From a virus, in IMG/VR virus record IMGVR_UViG_3300009506_000009, positions 1 to 64,000 of that record: a stretch of 64,000 bases of DNA. The stretch is one strand, 5' to 3'. The notes beneath the pieces are model-generated. The model saw only the letters and a program-made list of their open reading frames with translations. It did not search any database and had not been told where the DNA came from. The position numbers were made by a program, and so were the translations under genes. This document shows, one piece after another, positions 63,713-64,000 of the stretch (the stretch's first letter is position 1; each line of letters opens with the position of its first letter).

Positions 63713-64000
63713 ATGTTAACTTTAGTTCCAGCATACGGTCGTGATTACAAAAGCAAGGCGGCAGTCCAGGCGGACCTGGACGCAGGCAAGGACTTCGAAG
63801 TAGTCTGGACGCCTGTCGATCCTGGTGGGTACGCAACTGCGTCGGACCTGTTAGAAGACGGGCACACTCAGGTGCGGGTGCGCTACCAGCGTAAGACCAA
63901 GGTGGGAGTGTTTACACTCCATGAGCCTGAGCCATATGACAAGGGTCTTGAGCAGGGGGCAACGAACCTGGAAGAGTTCGTCAACACGTACATCAGTACG
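63713..64000 (+). CDS. conserved phage protein (3' end outside window)
   Basis: At least 96 residues from the ATG at 63713 (TAGGAG upstream). The opening MLTLVPAYGRDYKSKAAVQA followed by a DFEV segment and a basic RVRYQRKTKV strand matches a small protein family seen in many phages, function unknown. Continues past the window edge. Confidence 0.7.
   Translation, partial: MLTLVPAYGRDYKSKAAVQADLDAGKDFEVVWTPVDPGGYATASDLLEDGHTQVRVRYQRKTKVGVFTLHEPEPYDKGLEQGATNLEEFVNTYIST

Larger units (their letters stand above)
58830..63940. repeat. hairpin-saturated segment
   Basis: Short perfect inverted repeats (5-9 bp stems, 2-5 nt loops, most often TTC or GAA) occur every few tens of bases, inside genes and between them. 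Examples: GACTGCC-gaa-GGCAGTC (60556-60572), TGGCTCAGT-tgtc-ACTGAGCCA (60676-60697), CAGTGGGT-ttc-ACCCACTG (60803-60821), TTAGAGTT-aga-AACTCTAA (60860-60878), TCTGCTCT-gtt-AGAGCAGA (61491-61509). Not seen at this density elsewhere in the window. Confidence 0.75.

Overview
The window is part of the genome of a large tailed dsDNA bacteriophage with siphovirus-type modules. The left end encodes an HK97-type head and a long-tail structure on the minus strand: portal, protease-scaffold, HK97-fold capsid, head-tail adaptors, tail tube, frameshifted tail chaperones and a tape measure cut by the window edge. No integrase, lysogeny repressor or host gene is visible. Lipoprotein signals with a classical lipobox and TTGACA/TATAAT promoters show a bacterial host that uses a sigma70-type polymerase. 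The host group cannot be named from the sequence alone.

Layout: 1-16.2 kb, minus strand, late virion genes in units of the form [terminator] [NATTGTAG motif] [RBS and gene], ending with two repeat-rich fibre-like proteins. 16.3-17.3 kb, minus strand, an exonuclease and a small gene. 17.4-22 kb, plus strand, a primase-polymerase/HTH protein, a sigma region-4-like protein, and the terminase small and large subunits. 22.5-42.8 kb is a very large RNA region: about 40 conventional tRNA genes covering all 20 amino acids, several structurally aberrant tRNA-like genes, a tmRNA (ssrA), an RNase P RNA (rnpB) and many strongly folded spacers, interleaved with small plus-strand genes. The endolysin pair (24.1-26.2 kb, minus) is embedded in it. 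43.7-57.4 kb, plus strand, is metabolism and replication: SSB, HNH nuclease, PD-(D/E)XK nuclease, class II ribonucleotide reductase, MazG-like pyrophosphohydrolase, RtcB RNA ligase, RlaP-like nucleotidyltransferase, RecA, thymidylate kinase-like protein and a HAD nucleotidase. 57.5-58.1 kb is a minus-strand endonuclease VII-like gene. 58.1-59.4 kb is a gene-free, repeat-rich regulatory stretch. 59.4-64 kb holds small plus-strand unknown genes with a distinct base composition and an extraordinary density of short perfect hairpins.

How it fits together: the phage appears to carry much of its own RNA-processing and translation-support kit. RNase P RNA could mature tRNA 5' ends, tmRNA could rescue ribosomes, a near-complete tRNA set could replace or supplement host tRNAs, and RtcB plus RlaP (an RNA-repair pair) could re-seal tRNAs cut by host anticodon nucleases or process unusual tRNAs. 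A macro-domain protein may act on ADP-ribose by-products. Early and metabolic genes use TTGACA-17-TATAAT promoters, several of which place the predicted start site on the ATG (leaderless mRNAs). Late genes seem to use a separate NATTGTAG element.

The most interesting items are the RNase P RNA, the tmRNA with a 30-residue tag, the tRNA-like genes with 4-nt or roughly 50-nt anticodon loops next to an RtcB/RlaP cassette, the NATTGTAG late-promoter candidate, and the hairpin-saturated right end.
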